Shown here one piece after another: positions 16,317-24,591 of a stretch of 64,000 nt of DNA. The DNA comes from Nostoc punctiforme NIES-2108. Lineage in GTDB: Bacteria; Cyanobacteriota; Cyanobacteriia; Cyanobacteriales; Nostocaceae. The number at the start of each line of letters is the position of its first letter. Position 1 is the stretch's first letter. Made by a program: the position numbers and the translations under genes. Below the pieces are notes generated by a model. The model saw only the letters and a program-made list of their open reading frames with translations. It did no database searches and had not been told where the DNA came from. The stretch lies in the NCBI GenBank assembly GCA_003326195.1, contig LXQE01000150.1, positions 24,928 to 88,927 on the forward strand, written 5' to 3'.

Positions 16317-17573
16317 ATGAAGGTTAATTTGCAGCCTGCCTTGAATGATGGTAATTTGGACGCAAATCAACTGAACAGTCAACGTCAGTTGGGAATTTCG
16401 ATTTCGGCGATCGCAGAGACTCAAGACCGCCATGTACCCTTGAATTTATGCTTAATTCTCGATCATAGTGGTTCGATGAACGGGCGATCGCTAGAAACTG
16501 TCAAAAAAGCAGCCAATCGTCTGGTAGATAGACTCAATCCTGGCGATCGCCTCAGTGTGGTAGTTTTCGATCACCGTGCCAAAGTTTTAGTACCCAGTCA
16601 AAGTGTCGAAAATCCAGAGAAAATCAAACAGCAAATTAATCGCCTAGCCGCCGATGGTGGAACTTCCATTGATGAAGGGTTGCGCTTGGGAATTGAGGAG
16701 TTGGCGAAGGGCAAAAAAGATACTGTTTCCCAAGCTTTTTTGTTAACCGACGGAGAAAATGAACACGGTGATAACAATCGCTGTTTGAAATTCGCCCAAT
16801 TGGCTGCTAGCTATAATTTGACTTTGAATACTTTGGGATTTGGTGACAACTGGAACCAAGATGTTTTAGAAAAAATCGCCGATGCTGGCTTAGGTACTTT
16901 ATCTTATATTCAAAAACCCGAACAGGCAGCGGAAGAGTTTAATCGCCTGTTCAGCCGTATTCAAACTGTGGGATTGACTAATGCTTATCTCTTATTTTCC
17001 CTAATGCCCCATGTCCGGCTAGCGGAACTCAAACCTATCGCCCAAGTTTCCCCAGACACAATCGAGTTACCACTGCAACAAGAAGCTGATGGACGTTTCG
17101 CTGTGCGGTTGGGAGATTTAATGAAAGATGCAGAACGGGTAATCTTAGCTAATATTTATTTGGGACAATTGCCAACAGGTGAACAAGCGATCGCTAATGT
17201 GCAAGTCCGCTACGACGATCCAGCCGCCAACAAAGTAGGTTTAGTTACACCAAATATCCCAGTTTATGCCCATGTAGTGAAAAATTACCAAGCAGACCCG
17301 AATCCCCAGGTACAACAGTCTATTTTGGCATTAGCTAAGTATCGCCAAACCCAGCTAGCCGAGACGAAATTGCAACAGGGCGATCGCAGTGGTGCAGCGA
17401 CGATGTTACAAACGGCTGCTAAAACTGCTTTGCAAATGGGAGATACTGGGGCGGCGACGGTGTTGCAAACTTCTGCCACCCAACTACAATCTGGTGGAGA
17501 TTTATCTGAAAGCGATCGCAAGAAAACCAGAATTGTCTCCAAAACAATTTTGCAAGATACCCCTCCGCAATGA
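16317..17573 (+). CDS. von Willebrand factor A (VWA) domain protein, copy 1
   Basis: 418 residues, no signal peptide. A VWA domain covers about 40-230 with a complete metal-binding MIDAS site: LILDHSGSMNG (Asp49, Ser51, Ser53), then GGTSIDEGL and LLTDGENEHGD. The region after it (about 240-340) is a beta-rich domain common to cyanobacterial VWA proteins. The C-terminus is helical with repeated Ala/Gln/Thr segments. Such proteins act as metal-dependent adaptors for protein complexes; partners are unknown. Its TGA overlaps the ATG of the next gene (ATGA), so the two are translationally coupled. Confidence 0.88.
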   Translation: MKVNLQPALNDGNLDANQLNSQRQLGISISAIAETQDRHVPLNLCLILDHSGSMNGRSLETVKKAANRLVDRLNPGDRLSVVVFDHRAKVLVPSQSVENPEKIKQQINRLAADGGTSIDEGLRLGIEELAKGKKDTVSQAFLLTDGENEHGDNNRCLKFAQLAASYNLTLNTLGFGDNWNQDVLEKIADAGLGTLSYIQKPEQAAEEFNRLFSRIQTVGLTNAYLLFSLMPHVRLAELKPIAQVSPDTIELPLQQEADGRFAVRLGDLMKDAERVILANIYLGQLPTGEQAIANVQVRYDDPAANKVGLVTPNIPVYAHVVKNYQADPNPQVQQSILALAKYRQTQLAETKLQQGDRSGAATMLQTAAKTALQMGDTGAATVLQTSATQLQSGGDLSESDRKKTRIVSKTILQDTPPQ

Positions 17574-18850
17574 AAGTTAAATTGCTCTCGGCGTTAAATG
17601 ACAATAATGTTGATGTGGCTCAAACAAGTAGCCAACGTCAACTAGCAATGACGATTTTTGCGATCGCTGGTGAGTCCGATCGAAATCTTCCTCTTAATCT
17701 CTGCTTGATTTTGGATAAAAGTGGTTCCATGCATGGACAACCAATTAAAACGGTGATCCAAGCTGTGGAAGGATTAATCGATCGGTTGAAAGTAGGCGAT
17801 CGCATTTCAGTTGTGGCTTTTTCCGGTACTGCGGAAGTCATTATCCCCAACCAAGCGATTGAAGACCCCGAAAGCATCAAATCTCAAATAAAAAGTAAAC
17901 TGACTGCTAGTGGCGGCACTGCGATCGCTGAAGGTTTGGAACTGGGAATTACAGAATTGATGAAGGGTACAAGAGGCGCTGTTTCTCAGGCATTTCTGCT
18001 GACGGATGGGCATGGTGAAAGCGGTTTGCGGATTTGGAAATGGGATATTGGGCGAGATGACAATAAACGCTGTCTGAAACTGGCGCAAAAGGCTGCCAAG
18101 CTGAACCTAACTATCAACACTTTCGGATTTGGCAATAGCTGGAATCAGGATTTGCTGGAAAAAATTGCTGATGTTGGTGGTGGGACTTTAGCTTATATTG
18201 AACGCCCCGAACAAGCTGTGGAGCAATTTAGCCGACTGTTTGGACGGATTCAATCGATTGGGCTAACTAATGCCTACTTGCTGTTATCTTTAGTGCCTAA
18301 TGTCCGATTAGCGGAACTGAAACCTATTGCCCAAGTTGCCCCAGACACAATCGAGTTACCAGTGGAACCCGAAGCTGATGGTAGCTTTGCTGTCCGTTTA
18401 GGAGATTTGATGCAGGATGTAGAACGGGTAGTTTTGGCGAACATTTATCTGGGACAATTGCCAGAAGGTAAACAAGCGATCGCTCATCTACAAATTCGCT
18501 ATGATGACCCCTTGCTTAACGAAAAAGGCTTACTTTCGCCCTTGATGCCAGTGTATGCAGATGTAGTGCGGGCGTATCAACCGACATCTAATCCCCAGGT
18601 GCAGCAGTCTATTTTAGCATTAGCGAAGTATCGCCAAACCCAGTTAGCTGAGGCGAAATTGCAACAAGGCGATCGCACTGGTGCAGCAACGATGTTGCAA
18701 ACAGCTGCCAAAACCGCATTACAAATTGGAGATAAAGGTGCAGCGACAGTGTTGCAAACTTCCGCCACTCGCCTGCAAGCTGGAGAAGAACTTTCCGAAG
18801 CAGACCTCAAGAAAACTAGAATTGTATCAAAGACTGTTTTACAAGAATAG
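17570..18850 (+). CDS. von Willebrand factor A (VWA) domain protein, copy 2
   Basis: 426 residues and a close paralogue of the upstream gene over its full length: MKVKLLSALND at the start, MIDAS LILDKSGSMHG (Asp49/Ser51/Ser53), GGTAIAEGL, LLTDGHGESGL, and an almost identical tail (LALAKYRQTQLAEAKLQQGD). A short insertion after LLTDGHGESG (about LRIWKWDIGRD) distinguishes it. The start overlaps the upstream stop by 4 nt. It arose by tandem duplication and probably forms a hetero-oligomer with copy 1 (inference). Confidence 0.88.
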   Translation: MKVKLLSALNDNNVDVAQTSSQRQLAMTIFAIAGESDRNLPLNLCLILDKSGSMHGQPIKTVIQAVEGLIDRLKVGDRISVVAFSGTAEVIIPNQAIEDPESIKSQIKSKLTASGGTAIAEGLELGITELMKGTRGAVSQAFLLTDGHGESGLRIWKWDIGRDDNKRCLKLAQKAAKLNLTINTFGFGNSWNQDLLEKIADVGGGTLAYIERPEQAVEQFSRLFGRIQSIGLTNAYLLLSLVPNVRLAELKPIAQVAPDTIELPVEPEADGSFAVRLGDLMQDVERVVLANIYLGQLPEGKQAIAHLQIRYDDPLLNEKGLLSPLMPVYADVVRAYQPTSNPQVQQSILALAKYRQTQLAEAKLQQGDRTGAATMLQTAAKTALQIGDKGAATVLQTSATRLQAGEELSEADLKKTRIVSKTVLQE

Positions 18851-18879
18851 TAAAAATTGATTTTGTTTGGAGGTGTAGA

Positions 18880-19581
18880 ATGTCAACAATAAACTCTGTT
18901 ATTGATAAGATTGCAATCCTTGCAGAACAGAGTGGTTATATAGGCTGTCTTGAATATTTTGGAGTTGTTTGTGGCGGTTATAATCCAGATTATCCTCCAA
19001 GATTAAGTTTTGAACAGATCCAGGAACTTACTCATAATTATCCGTTTCATTTACCATTAGAACTTTGCGAATTATACCAAAGGGGTAATAGTTGTTTGCC
19101 TATTGGTGTCAACCCCAACAAAAATTGGGATTCCTTCGACAGTTATTTCCAATTTCAATTTCCATTGAGGGACGACGTTTTTTTCCCATTAGGAGAAGCA
19201 ATTAATCTATATCGCTCTATAGCCTCTTGGTTAAAGAAGGACGAACATAAATTACAGCTATCAAGAAACACAAATAATAACCAGCAAAAAGTTCTAGCTT
19301 CTCTCCTGAATAGCAATAATTTTTCTTCACGCTTGTTTCCCATTTTTAGCACGGAGAATGGCTTATACGTTGTAGTTGGTAATGAAAAACAACAGGAAAC
19401 ATCACCAATACTCTTTTTATGGGAAGATTTAGTAATTTCTATGGAATGGCCAAGCCTTACTTGCATGATGCTAGGAATGGCAGAAGTCATGGAAAGAAAG
19501 ATGCAGTCACCAAAGCCTAATGGGTATGAAATCGAAGCTATTTGGCACAAGTATGCTGCCGCAGAGAGTGGTAATCCCTGA
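18880..19581 (+). CDS. SMI1/KNR4 (SUKH)-like protein with a possibly replaced C-terminus
   Basis: 233 residues. SUKH-type features: LPLELCELYQRGNSCLPIG (about 58-76), FFPLGEAINLYRS (about 100-112), LFPIFSTENGLYVVVGN, and an ILFLWEDLVISMEWPSLT strand pair. SUKH proteins are often immunity factors against nuclease toxins, or general partners. GGAGG about 7 nt before the ATG supports the start. The final residues (KYAAAESGNP) are encoded by the antisense of the DUF5615-like stub that begins at 19598 on the other strand, so the native end was probably lost at a rearrangement joint. It follows the VWA pair by 29 nt and may be co-transcribed. Confidence 0.65.
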   Translation: MSTINSVIDKIAILAEQSGYIGCLEYFGVVCGGYNPDYPPRLSFEQIQELTHNYPFHLPLELCELYQRGNSCLPIGVNPNKNWDSFDSYFQFQFPLRDDVFFPLGEAINLYRSIASWLKKDEHKLQLSRNTNNNQQKVLASLLNSNNFSSRLFPIFSTENGLYVVVGNEKQQETSPILFLWEDLVISMEWPSLTCMMLGMAEVMERKMQSPKPNGYEIEAIWHKYAAAESGNP

Positions 19582-19598
19582 TCAAGCAACAGTTTCAT
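19535..19598 (-). pseudogene. Truncated DUF5615 (PIN-like) toxin stub
   Basis: From ATG 19598 the minus strand reads MKLLLDQGLPLSAAAYL, the conserved start of DUF5615 PIN-like proteins, which normally run to about 110-130 residues. The next residues (CQIASISYPLGF) no longer match and are antisense to the SMI1/KNR4-like gene. The frame stays open further only by chance. The ATG overlaps the last codons of the DUF433 gene (ATGAAACTGTTGCTTGA), the usual arrangement of an intact DUF433-DUF5615 pair. The toxin is therefore cut off and presumably dead. The right border of the stub is approximate. Confidence 0.6.
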
Positions 19599-19824
19599 AG
19601 CTGTTAGGTAGTTCAATGATGCGATCGTCCAAGTAGGACGATGCAAAAATTAACGCTTGCTGAATATCTTCATCTTCTAATTCGGGAAACTCCTGGCGCA
19701 GTTCTTCTCGATTAGGGTAGGTAGCTAATAACTCAATCACCCGACGAACGGTAAGGCGAAGATTACGAATAGAGGGTTGTCCATTCATGCGATTCGGATT
19801 GCTGGTGATGCGATCTAATTTCAT
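19582..19824 (-). CDS. DUF433 domain protein (antitoxin-like)
   Basis: 80 residues. Matches DUF433: ITSNPNRMNGQPSIRNLRLTV followed by VIELLATYPNREELRQEFPELEDEDIQQALIFASSYL. These small helix-turn-helix proteins pair with DUF5615 PIN-like toxins (VapBC-like), and the end of this gene overlaps the start of such a partner, which here is only a stub. It is therefore an orphan antitoxin. It may still bind DNA or neutralise a related toxin elsewhere. Confidence 0.82.
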   Translation of the reverse strand: MKLDRITSNPNRMNGQPSIRNLRLTVRRVIELLATYPNREELRQEFPELEDEDIQQALIFASSYLDDRIIELPNSYETVA

Positions 19825-20171
19825 GCCATTGCTTATTTTAGTTTCTTACTTGCGCCCAATTTTATAAGCAAATTCTTAACATTATTTAGTTATTATAGCG
19901 GTTTCCGCATGGGGAAGGTACAGAAAGAAATAATTAACTACAAATAAACGATACACCAAAATCAATGGGTGACTTACTTAAATAAACTAGGAAACAAGCG
20001 AAAATAATTAAGCATGTAGAGTGGGCATTTTGCCTACTCTAACAGCTTCTAATGATTAAATATCTGGTGAAATTAAATATGCGTTACCCAGAACTCTTGT
20101 AGAGACGTAGCAGTGCTACGTCTCTACGTTCTTTTTCGAAGATGTCTATTAAGTATCAACTGAACCGAATA
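19825..20171. other. Spacer with half MITE end and dispersed repeat
   Basis: No gene seen. At about 19897 it has TATAGCGGTTTCC, like one end of the inverted-repeat element at 26934-27074. From 20050 to 20128 it has a dispersed repeat shared with 42010-42087 (20 bases, GGTGAAATTAAATATGCGTT, are identical), ending in a palindrome described separately. The stop of the phytase-like gene follows. Confidence 0.6.
20099..20127. repeat. Perfect palindrome GTAGAGACGTAGCA
   Basis: A 14-nt arm, one central base, and its perfect reverse complement (TGCTACGTCTCTAC). It is the end of the dispersed repeat at 20050-20128 and related to the GTAGAGACGCGAT palindromes at 39972 and 6743. It lies 45 nt from the stop of the phytase-like gene and could end its transcript. 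Confidence 0.8.
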
Positions 20172-21593
20172 TCAATCATCACCTCTGCTATCCTCGTCTT
20201 CCCCTTTGATCTTCTGCGCTACGAAACCCGGCAGATCGGTACTGTCAACTGCAAAAACGAAAAACTTGTTTGGGTTGTCAACATTTGTCGAATGGTAAGT
20301 ATCCGGTGCTAAAGTACCTAGAAAATCGTTGTCATTGGCAATGAATAATGTATGCTTTTCCACTCCGTCGATCTTCACATCTTTTCCGAAAGCCAAACCT
20401 TCAAGCTTGGCAGGAATGTCCTCTTCTTTGATGCCGTTTTGAGTTAGTGCAGCTACCACATCAAGGAATAGGGTCTTGCTTACTGCCTTACCAACAAGGT
20501 TGTTTTCCCCGGTGATATTGCTTACTTCTTGAGCATTCGTCAGATCGATTCGATAGATTTTCTTGAAGGCAGCCTTAGAGCCGTCGCCAAACCCTTTGCC
20601 ATCGCGTTCATCTACTAGGAATTGGCGATCGCTAATGGCCAAAATCTCACTAACTGTAGGATACTTGGGTTTAGCCGCCGTACCAATATTATCTAGCTGA
20701 TAGGCGTATTCCTGAGTAGCACCTGTGGCGATGTCAATCTTGACAATTCTGGTATAAGCACCATTAGTACCACCGTCCTGGAGTAGTGGACTCTGCAAAA
20801 TGCCAAACAGGGTTTTACCGTCGGGAGTAATTGCAAGCCCTTCCATACCTTTGTTCGCAACCCGACCCGAAGTGTTACCACTGATCTCAGTATCACTAAC
20901 GGGACTCAAATTGCTGACTGCAAACTTGCTAGGTAGGTTAAAGACCCTCATCCGCTTACCTGTATTGCGATTAAATTCATATATATAGGGGCCGTATTCA
21001 TCCGAGATAAATATCTGCTCTCCACTATTAGATACACGCACTCCTTCAGGATCGAAACGCGCATTGTTGGAATATGTGGAGATTTGGCTGGGGTTGAAGT
21101 TGTCTGAGCGTCCAGTGAAATAGTTTTTATTCTTGGTATTTAAGGCTGGTACACCGCTAGGTACACCCAATCCCGCACCACTTCCGTAGTAAAGAGGGTC
21201 TTTGCTAAACAGCAGAGTTGTGTCAATTAAGGAAGGGGTAAGGGTGAAAGGCAACGCTGAACCAAGTTCGCTTGGTACAAGTTTTAGTTTGATGGTTTGC
21301 AAGCGGTTGATATAGGATGCTGTATCACTCACAGCGCTGTTGTATGCCACCGCATTTGGGCCTCGGTCTGGGATACCAATAAAGGTATTATTGCCAGCGT
21401 AAGCTAGTCCCGACCCTAGACCACCCAACAGGTTTCCTGGAACGCCGTTTTCCAAAGGAGCAGATGTTTCGGTAGAGCGATCGCCTATCTTGCCATCTAG
21501 GCTCCCAATTGCAATTAATTTAACCTCTGCATTGGCGGCAGGAGCCATTGCAAATAACACCAACAATGACAAAATGAGACTTTTGTTGAGCAT
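20172..21593 (-). CDS. Secreted esterase-like phytase family protein (PF13449-type)
   Basis: 473 residues. A Sec signal, MLNKSLILSLLVLFAMAPAANA, is predicted to be cleaved after ANA. The mature part looks like a beta-propeller of the phytase-like esterase family: GGLGSGLAYAGNNTFIGIPDRGPN near the start, RFDPEGVRVSNSGEQIFISDEYGP (Asp/Glu-rich calcium-type loop), NKGMEGLAITPDGKTLFG, QFLVDERDGKGFGDG, KLEGLAFG and LFIANDNDF. It should be periplasmic or extracellular, acting on phosphate or other esters; substrate unverified. The tail is acidic (GEDEDSRGDD). It stands alone between repeat-bearing spacers. Confidence 0.85.
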   Translation of the reverse strand: MLNKSLILSLLVLFAMAPAANAEVKLIAIGSLDGKIGDRSTETSAPLENGVPGNLLGGLGSGLAYAGNNTFIGIPDRGPNAVAYNSAVSDTASYINRLQTIKLKLVPSELGSALPFTLTPSLIDTTLLFSKDPLYYGSGAGLGVPSGVPALNTKNKNYFTGRSDNFNPSQISTYSNNARFDPEGVRVSNSGEQIFISDEYGPYIYEFNRNTGKRMRVFNLPSKFAVSNLSPVSDTEISGNTSGRVANKGMEGLAITPDGKTLFGILQSPLLQDGGTNGAYTRIVKIDIATGATQEYAYQLDNIGTAAKPKYPTVSEILAISDRQFLVDERDGKGFGDGSKAAFKKIYRIDLTNAQEVSNITGENNLVGKAVSKTLFLDVVAALTQNGIKEEDIPAKLEGLAFGKDVKIDGVEKHTLFIANDNDFLGTLAPDTYHSTNVDNPNKFFVFAVDSTDLPGFVAQKIKGEDEDSRGDD

Positions 21594-21824
21594 ATCACTT
21601 CTATTGCGAAAAGACAGTATTTATTAAAAAATATTGTCAGTTTTTTTACTTTTTTAGTATCTATTACCAGTGGTTAAGCAAAAATTAAGCTTAGATTAAA
21701 TAGGAATATTAAAGTTTGTATAAAACTCTTACTAGTAGCATTCCAAATCTGCTAGCGAGAGACAAATAAAAACCACGTTATATATAAAAATTGGTAAAGA
21801 CTTTTTCGTACTATTTTATCATAA

Positions 21825-22016
21825 CTACTCTGGGAGAGCCAAAGTTACGACATTACTGGAACATTATTTTCTGTCTCCTCTGAAACTTCCGATTCCGGTA
21901 TAGTTTCTTATCGACAAGTACCTGAACCTAGTACTTTAGGTAGCACACTTCTTCTTGGCACTATTGGCTTGTTCATGAAAAGAAAGGTAAGATCAATCAA
22001 AAACATTAAAGCTTAA
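21825..22016 (+). pseudogene. Remnant of a PEP-CTERM (exosortase-sorted) protein
   Basis: This frame opens right after a stop at 21822-21824 and has no start. It reads YDITGTLFSVSSETSDSG, then the sorting tail VPEPSTLGSTLLLGTIGLFM followed by KRK and a few more residues to TAA. VPEP, a hydrophobic stretch and a basic end are the defining layout of PEP-CTERM signals, which exosortase recognises at the membrane. The N-terminal part is missing, so the gene is a fragment. A stem-loop at 22025-22071 fits the original gene's terminator. Confidence 0.6.
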
Positions 22017-22024
22017 CCTCGACT

Positions 22025-22071
22025 TAAGAGGGTGTAATGTGGTTGGGTTCCCACCTGCGTACACTCTCTTA
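22025..22071 (+). terminator. Stem-loop after the PEP-CTERM remnant
   Basis: Arms TAAGAGGGTGTA and TACACTCTCTTA pair at 11 of 12 positions, with an inner GTGG/CCAC pair. It sits 9 nt after the remnant's stop and 28 nt before the VOC gene start, so it probably ended the lost gene's transcript. Confidence 0.6.
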
Positions 22072-22099
22072 ATAATTGTATTAAAAAAGCAAAACTCCA

Positions 22100-22486
22100 A
22101 TGAAAACCACTGGTATTCATCATGTAGCGATTATTTGTTCTGACTACGATCGCTCCAAAGCATTTTATGTCGAAACTTTAGGCTTTTCGATTATTCAAGA
22201 GACTTTTCGCGCCGCCAGAAATTCTTATAAATTAGATTTAAAAGTTGCAGAAAATACTCAAATCGAACTATTCTCTTTCCCAAATCCTCCAGAACGATCT
22301 AGTAAACCAGAGTCTTGTGGTTTAAGACATCTTGCTTTTCAAGTTGATGATGTAGAGGAAACTGTTTTTTATTTAAAATCTAAAGGGTTAGAGGTAGAAA
22401 ATATCAGAGTTGATGAAATTACAGGCAAGAAATATACTTTCTTTAAAGACCCAGACAATTTACCATTAGAAATTTATGAGCGTTAA
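22100..22486 (+). CDS. VOC family protein (glyoxalase I-like, YaeR type)
   Basis: 128 residues forming one complete vicinal-oxygen-chelate unit. The expected metal ligands can be placed: His7/His8 in GIHHVAIICSDYDRS, Glu in NTQIELFSFP, His in GLRHLAFQVDD, and Glu in LPLEIYER at the end. The YaeR/SMU1112c subgroup matches in length and in SKAFYVETLGF and KYTFFKDPDNLP. Members bind a divalent metal; natural substrate is unknown, with roles in aldehyde detoxification suspected. It stands alone on the + strand. Confidence 0.88.
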   Translation: MKTTGIHHVAIICSDYDRSKAFYVETLGFSIIQETFRAARNSYKLDLKVAENTQIELFSFPNPPERSSKPESCGLRHLAFQVDDVEETVFYLKSKGLEVENIRVDEITGKKYTFFKDPDNLPLEIYER

Positions 22487-22594
22487 AATTACTGCTGACA
22501 GGTGAACTTATTATCCCTATAAATAATGAAGCAATTGCACCACTGTAATTGTCAATTTCTTGAAATCAAGTTATTTTGATTTTAGTAAACTTTA

Positions 22595-23089
22595 CTACAT
22601 AAAATTTATCTGGTTGTTTGGAGGACAGTAAATAGTTCTACCAAAAGAATCGCCAGTTTCTGCATCCGTTAATTCCACAATTTTAGCGTTATCAGTACAG
22701 ACACTTCTACCTTTAGCCATTCTCAACTCACCTTGGACAAAACCAGTCACTATCCACACCATTCGGTTGGTAGAAATCGATGATTTATACTGTCCTGTTT
22801 TGGCTGCAAATTCCTCGTATGTTGTCAGTTTTGCTTCTGTGATTTGCATCTTGCTAGACTTTTTGATAATACTTTCACTCGTAATCAAACGGCTGGCTGG
22901 TAAACTATTATTTGCAGGATATATTCGTACTCTTGAGTTGAATGGTATTGGTTGATTGACTTGCTTTTTTGTCTGTACTGGTTTAGCTGTGACTGTCTGC
23001 ACTAGCAATAAATTAGTGGTGGTAGCAAATATAAAAGCAGATAATGAAGTTATTGTAAAAATATTAACTGTAGTGCAAATGCGCTTCAT
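22595..23089 (-). CDS. Secreted protein of unknown function
   Basis: 164 residues. The N-terminus MKRICTTVNIFTITSLSAFIFATTTNLLLVQTVTAK is a long hydrophobic stretch, probably a signal peptide cleaved after VTA. The mature part has a basic, Asn/Pro-rich beginning, then VWIVTGFVQGELRMAKGRSVC...RTIYCPPNNQ with two Cys that may pair. I recognise no family. It lies convergent to the VOC gene. Confidence 0.6.
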   Translation of the reverse strand: MKRICTTVNIFTITSLSAFIFATTTNLLLVQTVTAKPVQTKKQVNQPIPFNSRVRIYPANNSLPASRLITSESIIKKSSKMQITEAKLTTYEEFAAKTGQYKSSISTNRMVWIVTGFVQGELRMAKGRSVCTDNAKIVELTDAETGDSFGRTIYCPPNNQINFM

Positions 23090-23443
23090 AATGCTCAGAA
23101 TGTTAACAATTTCACACCACTTTAAGCGATCGCCTCCGTGAGTGTTTGCATCATCGTGCCAGAAACTCTATTGTGTCAAAGCGTCAAGTTTAGCCAGTAT
23201 TTTTAAGCCTTCCTCTCACTTGCCAGTTGCGGACATTGCTTTAAATCTGGTATATTCCCAGTCAAAAAATTCAAAAGCGATCGCTAGTAGATAAATATCT
23301 GCAATATCAGGCTAAAGAACCCAGGATAATGAATCATAATTAATCTCTATAGCTTTGAGTTATCGGCCATCAGCCACCAGTTACCAGCCGGAAGCTGAGA
23401 TGCCGAATAATCAAGGCTTTTGATTCAAATTAACGAATTGACT
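23090..23443. other. Spacer upstream of the saccharopine dehydrogenase-like gene
   Basis: 354 nt between divergent genes. It contains HIP1 octamers and, near 23357-23395, a short run of CAGCCACCAGTTACCAGCC-like direct repeats. I see no gene. Promoters for both flanking genes should be here, but I cannot assign boxes. Confidence 0.45.
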
Positions 23444-24463
23444 ATGAATTCTGAACAAATCAAAAATTCTCTAAATATTTCGCCAGCGATACGTGTGGGA
23501 GTACTGGGTTTTGGCGGACTCGGACAAGCAGCCGCCAAGGTAGTTGCTGGCAAACGAGAAATGATTTTAGTCGCAGCAGCAGATCAAAAAGGCTACGCTT
23601 ATGCTGCTGAAGGTTTAAATACTGAAACATCCATTGCAATCTATCAGTCCCAAGGTTCGGTGGGTTATTTAGAGCCAATTGGTACATTAACAAATCAAAG
23701 TATTCAGGATTTAATCGAAATAGCTGAAGTAGATGGTTATTTTTTGGCTTTACCCAACCTGCCAAATGATTTTATTCCCAATGTTGCCAAGGAATTTATC
23801 AAATCTGGTTGGCGTGGGGTACTAGTAGATGCAATCAAACGCACCACTGCTGTAGAACAACTCCTAGCGATGAAAAAGGAACTGCAAGCCGCCGGGATTA
23901 CCTACATGACAGGATGCGGTGCTACACCTGGACTGTTAACAGCAGCAGCAGCTTTAGCCGCCCAAAGTTACGCCGAAATTCATCAAGTTGAAATTACCTT
24001 TGGGGTGGGAATTGCTAACTGGGAAGCTTACCGCGCCACTGTTCGGGAAGACATTGGGCACATGCCTGGTTACACAGTAGAAGCTGCTAGGGCGATGACT
24101 GACGCGGAAGTAGAAGCACTACTAGATAAAACTAATGGCGTGCTGACCTTGACAAATATGGAACACGCTGATGATGTGATGTTAGAAGTAGCCGGGATAG
24201 TAGGGCGCGATCGCGTTACAGTTGGTGGTGTAGTCGATACCCGCAATCCCAAAAAGCCTCTCAGCACTAATGTGAAGGTAACAGGACGTACCTTTGAAGG
24301 GAAGATTTCTACCCATACATTTACTCTGGGAGATGAAACCAGCATGGCAGCCAATGTCTGCGGCCCTGCTTTCGGCTATCTCAAAGCTGGTAGACAATTG
24401 CACCAACGCGGCATCTATGGAATATTCACCGCTGCTGAAATTATGCCTCAATTTGTTAGGTAA
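23444..24463 (+). CDS. Saccharopine dehydrogenase-like oxidoreductase
   Basis: I start at ATG 23444 (MNSEQIKNSLN) rather than an upstream TTG; length is then 339. A Rossmann fold opens the protein: IRVGVLGFGGLGQAAAKVVAGK, a typical NAD(P)-binding GxGGxGQ loop. The rest (ITYMTGCGATPGLLTAAAALAAQ, EITFGVGIANWEAYRATVREDIGHMPGY) matches the cyanobacterial group annotated saccharopine dehydrogenase-like. Lysine breakdown through saccharopine is not expected in most cyanobacteria, so the real substrate is open. A repeat spacer and the alpha/beta hydrolase gene follow on the same strand. Confidence 0.8.
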   Translation: MNSEQIKNSLNISPAIRVGVLGFGGLGQAAAKVVAGKREMILVAAADQKGYAYAAEGLNTETSIAIYQSQGSVGYLEPIGTLTNQSIQDLIEIAEVDGYFLALPNLPNDFIPNVAKEFIKSGWRGVLVDAIKRTTAVEQLLAMKKELQAAGITYMTGCGATPGLLTAAAALAAQSYAEIHQVEITFGVGIANWEAYRATVREDIGHMPGYTVEAARAMTDAEVEALLDKTNGVLTLTNMEHADDVMLEVAGIVGRDRVTVGGVVDTRNPKKPLSTNVKVTGRTFEGKISTHTFTLGDETSMAANVCGPAFGYLKAGRQLHQRGIYGIFTAAEIMPQFVR

Positions 24464-24474
24464 ATAGGGGATAG

Positions 24475-24552
24475 GGCATGGGGCATGGGGCATGGGGAAT
24501 AGGTTCAAGAGTTTTCCCCTCTGCACCCCGCCCAATGCCCAATGCCCAATTC
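24475..24552. repeat. GGGCATGGGGCATGGGG / CCCAATGCCCAATGCCC repeat
   Basis: Head GGGCATGGGGCATGGGGCATGG and tail GCCCAATGCCCAATGCCCAA face each other, so the spacer between the two + strand genes can fold into a hairpin of about 80 nt. Same family as at 8100 and 10390. Confidence 0.7.
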
Positions 24553-24591
24553 TTATAATAGAATTTCAACGCTGATAAATTGGAGGTAAGT

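Noticed and set aside
19155..19646. 163-codon minus-strand frame antisense to the SMI1/KNR4-like gene
   Set aside because: Only about 17 internal codons resemble a real protein (the DUF5615 start). The rest is antisense of a gene with a good ribosome-binding site and family match.
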